Shown here: piece after piece, positions 61,708-64,000 of the stretch
How the letters are laid out: each line of letters opens with the position of its first letter
Numbering within the stretch: position 1 is the first letter of the stretch
Assembly (NCBI GenBank): GCA_026027325.1
Contig: JAMSLZ010000006.1
Location: 248,001 to 312,000 of the forward strand
Length of the DNA: 64,000 nt
DNA from: Actinomucor elegans
Lineage: Eukaryota > Mucoromycota > Mucoromycetes > Mucorales > Mucoraceae
Reading direction: 5' to 3'
Translations under genes and position numbers: made by a program
Notes under the pieces: model-generated
What the model saw: only the letters and a program-made list of their open reading frames with translations
Database searches by the model: none
What the model was told of the DNA's origin: nothing

Positions 61708-63564
61708 ATGACCAACAAAACCAGTAAACACCTGTTCCTGAACCAGTTTCTACTCAAAAAACTCTTTATATATGCTGCTGTATTCACTATTGGTATAATA
61801 ACATGGACTCAACTTGATTCAATAACGAGTTTATACGACGATCCAGTCCAACCTCCAGTTACTTTGTTACAAAACGAACGAGATCCTGCAACATGGGTCA
61901 TTCAAGTACTTGAAAATGAACCTCTGTTGAATCAACCTAGTATTTTCCCAGCTACTGTCTTTCACAAGCTGAATGACCAACGTTATCCACCTGTGACAGC
62001 CATTCTAAATCGCGTGGATGATAGTGACGAAGGTATACTTCATGCTGTGAGCCATTTACTCAAGTATCCTTTTATCAAGGAGATCTATGTGTACAATCAA
62101 ATCAAATCTAGGCCCTTAACAGTGGAGGTAGATATAAAGTTCATAGATGAAAATGTTTGCTAATACTCCCTAGTAGAAACTATACCCAAACACCACCACC
62201 AACGTCAACGATCCTGTTCGTATTGAAATCATTGAAACTGATGCTTCTTTATTCAATATGGGCAAGTTTACTGCTTGTGCTGTAGCGACTTATGAAAAAT
62301 GTTACTTTCAAGACGATCTATGGCTAAATCCGTATCTGGATAGTTTATATACCCATTCTTACCGCTACCCTGAACATCTTGTTGTAAACACGCGAACATC
62401 CAATTATATTGACTATATGACATGGCGCTTTAAGAACAGAGGTAAGATATCTTTGCAAGTGCTTGCCTGTGCTCATCGTATACCAACAGATATTTCAATT
62501 CATACGGGCTATGCTGATCTTCGTTATGGTGCGTTCGTTTCACGTCAAAAAGTGCAAACCTTTCTCAGCCAGCTGAGCGCTCAAGGCTTAGATGTAACCA
62601 AACTAAAATTAGCAGAAATTTATTTTTCCATTTGGTTGAATCAATATCCCTATCTTGTTTCCAATCCGTTATTGAGCTCAGGCCGCGATAGTTTTAGACA
62701 TGTGGACACTGTGAACAATCGATTATCAGTGGAGCACTATTTAGTAGGGTTATGATATAGGATTTAAAACAGATAAAACTAACGCGCCACAGTACGACGC
62801 ACTTTCTTTATTAGAGTTTTCGCTGAAGAATAGTAGTTTGTTGGATGAAAATGACTTTTATTTTGAAAAGACAGAAATAGCACCACCTGCGGAAGATAGA
62901 GATGTGAGGTAGTATACATTTGGGAGTATATAGTGTTACTGATAGTGTGTGTATGTTAGGTCAAGCTGTGCCAATGATCGTTGCTTATTCATTACAAACA
63001 TGAGAAATATGCCCAACATTGCAGAGGACAGCCATCTTCAATTTAGCTCAACAGATCATCATAACATCAGTCATTATGAAGCTTTATATCACCAACAGTT
63101 TGAATTCACACCTAATCGAACTGTCTATGCACATCATTCTTATCATAAGGCAGTTGACCAAGACACTGAAACATGCTGGAACTCAGTCCAAAGTAGGTGT
63201 ACCTTTGCACAAAGAATAAAATAAGCTAATTCATTCTATAGATCCCAAGGCTGGTGATTATTTTGGATTATATATGGTGGGCGATATTCATGCTAAGCGC
63301 GTGATGCTATATACAAATACCAAGTTTGATTCACCTTTGAATGAAGTGTTCAAGATCACTGTGCAGTGGTATCCTTTTGGGCCTTGGGAAGAATGTGAAA
63401 TCAAGCTGACACCACATACTCAGTTGGCGTATCGTATTGGATTCGACTTTGATTGTCCTGATCGTTACCTAGAGCCGTTCAAATCGATCCGAATTTCTTT
63501 TCAAAAAGACATGACATTGCCTCTTGAATTATGCGGTTTAGCGCTAGATAACTTTGTAGTATAA
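61708..63564 (+). CDS. Type II membrane glycosyltransferase-like protein
   Basis: About 550 residues in six exons. The ATG at 61708 gives a short cytosolic tail (MTNKTSKHLFLNQFLLKK) and one membrane anchor (LFIYAAVFTIGIITW), the layout of a Golgi enzyme. The luminal part begins TVFHKLNDQRYPPVTAILNR with HAVSHLLKYPFIKEIYVYN, like the opening of a nucleotide-sugar fold. Next come YFQDDLWLNPYLDSLYTHSY with an acidic QDD motif, and GYADLRYGAFVSRQKVQTF. The C-terminal third (RTVYAHHSYHKAVDQDTETC, NPKAGDYFGLYMV, FKITVQWYPFGPWEECEIKL) resembles an F5/8 type C carbohydrate-binding fold. The 62443-62491 intron is 48 nt without a stop and could be retained. The enzyme class is inferred from layout; I do not recognise a named family. 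An upstream GTG-initiated extension was rejected. Confidence 0.7.
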
Positions 63565-64000
63565 TTATGGCTGTATAACACCAACTTTCATATGATGAAT
63601 CCTACCTTACACAACGATAAATGTATTTTATTCAAGAAACATCCGTTGGAGATGTATAGACTATATGTGTTAATTAGTCCGATTTCAATCACTCAATTTA
63701 ATTGTAGTTACACGTTCCTGACGTGTCTATACATCGTAGATCTTGATAATATCTGTTGCAGAACCATAATCTACCTATTATAGTATCTGCTTTTTTTTTA
63801 TTTTTTTATTCAGCATATCACTATCCAGCTGACTACGTGTATATGGATCGGACTTTTTTTTGGGTTCATTTACTTGCTGTTTGATATCATTTGATCTCAT
63901 TACTATCTACTAGGAAAGTAGTATGTAGTGTAATGAACATAGTCATCACTAGGAGATCAGTTGCAGTTTTCTTTTATTTATTTTTTTATTTTTTATTATT
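63565..64000. other. 3' flank of the glycosyltransferase-like gene
   Basis: AT-rich, with T runs near 63790 and 63855. No gene seen before the window ends. Confidence 0.4.

Overview
This is eukaryotic nuclear DNA from a filamentous fungus of the Mucoromycota, most likely order Mucorales; I cannot name the genus. The evidence is short GT-AG introns (about 36-80 nt, often with a CTAAT-type branch sequence just before the acceptor), very AT-rich intergenic DNA with many 25-31 nt poly(T)/poly(A) runs, a GPI-type CotH protein (a mucoralean hallmark), and fungal homologues of C9orf72 and CASTOR that are absent from most model yeasts. I found no tRNA, rRNA, CRISPR array, virus or plasmid.

Layout, left to right. 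1-17 kb, all on the minus strand: SMC5 (its 3' half runs off the left edge), a Myb/SANT protein with a U-box-like end, a nuclear-type regulator with two DUF8032-like domains, and the TEL2/TELO2 PIKK chaperone. Divergent from TEL2 lies a CASTOR-like ACT-domain protein (+). The shared spacer carries three ~60-bp imperfect tandem repeats, each with a CCAAT box. 19.4-27.6 kb: mostly repeat-bearing spacer around a secreted CotH gene (-). 27.6-35.3 kb: a bifunctional PFK-2/FBPase-2 (+) and a C9orf72-like gene (+). 35.4-40.1 kb: a secreted GH3 beta-glucosidase and uroporphyrinogen decarboxylase (both -). 40.7-42.3 kb: a broken gene for a secreted-type protein, with a 218-bp Tc1/mariner-type MITE inserted exactly at its start codon. 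44.2-51.5 kb: a full-length PTEN phosphatase and an Sst2/FlbA-type DEP-RGS protein (both -). 54.8-63.6 kb: an unrecognised 345-residue protein (-), an IML2/TTC39 TPR protein (+) and a type II membrane glycosyltransferase-like protein (+).

Functional themes: several genes belong to nutrient/TOR and phosphoinositide signalling in other organisms (TEL2, CASTOR-like, C9orf72-like, PTEN), alongside glycolytic control (PFKFB) and G-protein signalling (RGS). In fungi gene order is usually loose, so this closeness may be chance. The spacers are not empty: a degenerate family of roughly 60-100 bp elements recurs at least fifteen times in both orientations, always outside the genes recognised here. Gene models were spliced by eye, so individual exon edges may be off by a few bases.
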